Below the pieces are notes generated by a model. It saw only the letters and a list, made by a program, of their open reading frames with translations, did not search any database and was not told the origin of the DNA. This document shows positions 62,601 to 64,000 of a DNA stretch of 64,000 bases, piece by piece. The position numbers and the translations under genes were made by a program. Numbering within the stretch: the stretch's first letter is position 1; the number at the start of each line of letters is the position of its first letter. The stretch covers positions 9,352,918 to 9,416,917 of the forward strand of contig VZDJ01007749.1 in the NCBI GenBank assembly GCA_008694505.1, given 5' to 3'. Source of the stretch: Cyanoderma ruficeps. Taxonomy: Eukaryota > Chordata > Aves > Passeriformes > Timaliidae.

Positions 62601-64000
62601 CTGATCTACAGATGTCATATCAAGGTAGAAATCTTGATGAGCATTGTAGTGACATTACAAAGTGGATTACACATGCTGTATCTGGGTCAGAGAAGGAGTT
62701 ATTTCAGTAAGGTCAACAAAGTACTTCTGGCCAAACTTATTTTTCAACATTTTTTGAGAGATACGCTTTTGTTTGTTACTCCATGTTGTATCTAATAACA
62801 ATGCTCTCTCTGTTCCCCTGTATCAGTCTGGAAGCAAAGTTAAAAGGAAGGCAAAACACTCCCATGCCTGGGGTCATGCAATTTCAGAGATGGGTTCCAG
62901 CTCCCTGCTCTACTTTCCTTCATGACTGGGGGCCCAGCTGCTGGTGCCCAGAGAAGCTTTTGAGCCACACGGTCAAAGTGTGTGTCCCTCATGTCCCTCT
63001 CTCCCTGCCTGCGCTCTCCACCCAGTGAGACGATACAATTAGGACTTTCTTGCTTTCCAGGTGTGTTTGTGTTAGTCAAGGAAATAAATATAGCAATGCT
63101 GTTAGGTCCTCAGATGGTCCAGCCAATGGATAGAATAAGTACCAAAACACTTATTTTTGGATGTATGGGTCCCTCCATGGCAAAGCAGTCGCTGTTCAGC
63201 ACAAAACACACCTCACCTTCAACCATCTTGCCCAGAGACAGACAACAGGCCAAAGGCTAAGGTACCATTCCTAAATGGCAGACAGGAGATAAAGTTGCTA
63301 GGTAATGTGACATTTTAAAGTTGGTTTACAGCACTGTTGGTGGGAAGAAGAAGTACTTTTAAGATTTCTTTTTTTTTTTTTTTCTCTACCAATGCCTTTT
63401 CTTGTCTTAATTTTGAAACTGGGTTTTTTGGGTTTTTTTTCAAAGTTTGGGGCAAACCAAATACCAAATACAGTTCTTGACATCTGACATGTTATGTTTC
63501 CAAATTCAGTAGGCTCCCTGAGATGCTGGCAGCTGCAAACAAAATTGGAATGACTGTCCATCCTTTTCAGCTGTGATGGGGCTCTGAATGCCAGTAGGTC
63601 TGTATCATCCACCCTGCACACTAAACCTCATGGCTCCTCAACTCCCCTGCAGAGGACACCCTGGGTCTTGTGCCTAGTTTGGTACGGCTTGGGCAAGATG
63701 TGCATGTTAAAATATTGCTATGGGATTGTCAAGAGAGCGACACCTTTGTGTTGGAGAGAATTTTCAAGGCAGTACTTCAGCTGTGTTAATCCTTATCCAA
63801 CTCAAAAGCTTGGGATGCAACTTGGGAATGCAGTAGCAATCACAGCAGATAATCCACTGGACCTCCTTCCATCATTAAGGGCTTAGAAACTTTTCCCAGT
63901 TTCAAGTCTTGATAGAAAACTAGTTTAATGCTCAGAGTGAACTCAGATAAATTGATTTTTGTTCGGGTCTTTCCACCACAATAGCCTGTCTAAAACTGCA

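Larger units (their letters stand above)
58100..64000. other. non-coding DNA, no gene recognised
   Basis: AT-rich sequence with several microsatellites (listed separately), a perfect 7-bp hairpin (AACCTAT/ATAGGTT, 60,203-60,220), a GGTATAG-type short repeat at 60,376-60,401 and a T run at 63,369-63,383. A splice-acceptor-like tract ends at about 61,967 (CTTTTCTTCCAG) and is followed by a 16-codon open stretch and a stop; I do not call it an exon. Open frames do not exceed 107 codons and none is recognisable. Confidence 0.5.

Overview
The window looks like ordinary nuclear DNA from a sauropsid vertebrate, most likely a bird. Three things point that way. The only transposon families I can recognise are worn CR1/L3-type LINE pieces, MIR-like SINE tails and a palindromic MITE-like relic. 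There are no Alu or L1 sequences and no dense repeat cover, which would be hard to avoid in 64 kb of a mammal. The sequence is AT-rich and stop-rich in all six frames, with scattered runs of CA/GT, TA and single bases. One short run of Ns, and several single Ns inside homopolymers, indicate a draft assembly.

I find no protein-coding gene, tRNA, rRNA or CRISPR that I can support. The longest open frames (148 to 192 codons) resemble no family I know, and most lie in locally GC-richer stretches where stops are rarer. The window is best read as intergenic sequence or the inside of one or more very long introns. A small coding exon could still be hidden in it.

Layout: 1-4.45 kb is unremarkable. 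4.45-4.90 kb holds a 99-bp imperfect palindrome followed by a G-rich and CpG-rich patch. 4.9-30 kb is mostly featureless, with a CR1 3' end near 9.2 kb, a CA/GT hairpin near 15.2 kb and blocks that read like conserved non-coding DNA near 17.6-18.0 and 28.6-29.2 kb. At 30.18 and 31.62 kb there are two copies of an unusual 39-bp palindromic unit. 31.9-32.2 kb is another candidate regulatory block. A CR1/L3-type fragment on the minus strand lies at 36.66-36.88 kb. 50.7-51.1 kb carries a purine-rich GC patch, the assembly gap and a strong G-quadruplex motif. 53.18-53.33 kb is a MIR-like SINE tail that runs straight into an approximately 90-bp CpG-dense block. 56.4-58.1 kb is the largest mobile element, a 5'-truncated and heavily mutated CR1/L3-type LINE on the minus strand with readable reverse-transcriptase motifs. 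The rest, to 64 kb, is AT-rich DNA with microsatellites.

Nothing here shows a multi-gene system. The parts most worth a second look are the duplicated 39-bp palindrome at 30.2/31.6 kb, the CpG-dense block beside the SINE at 53.3 kb, and the CpG/G-rich patch at 4.7 kb.
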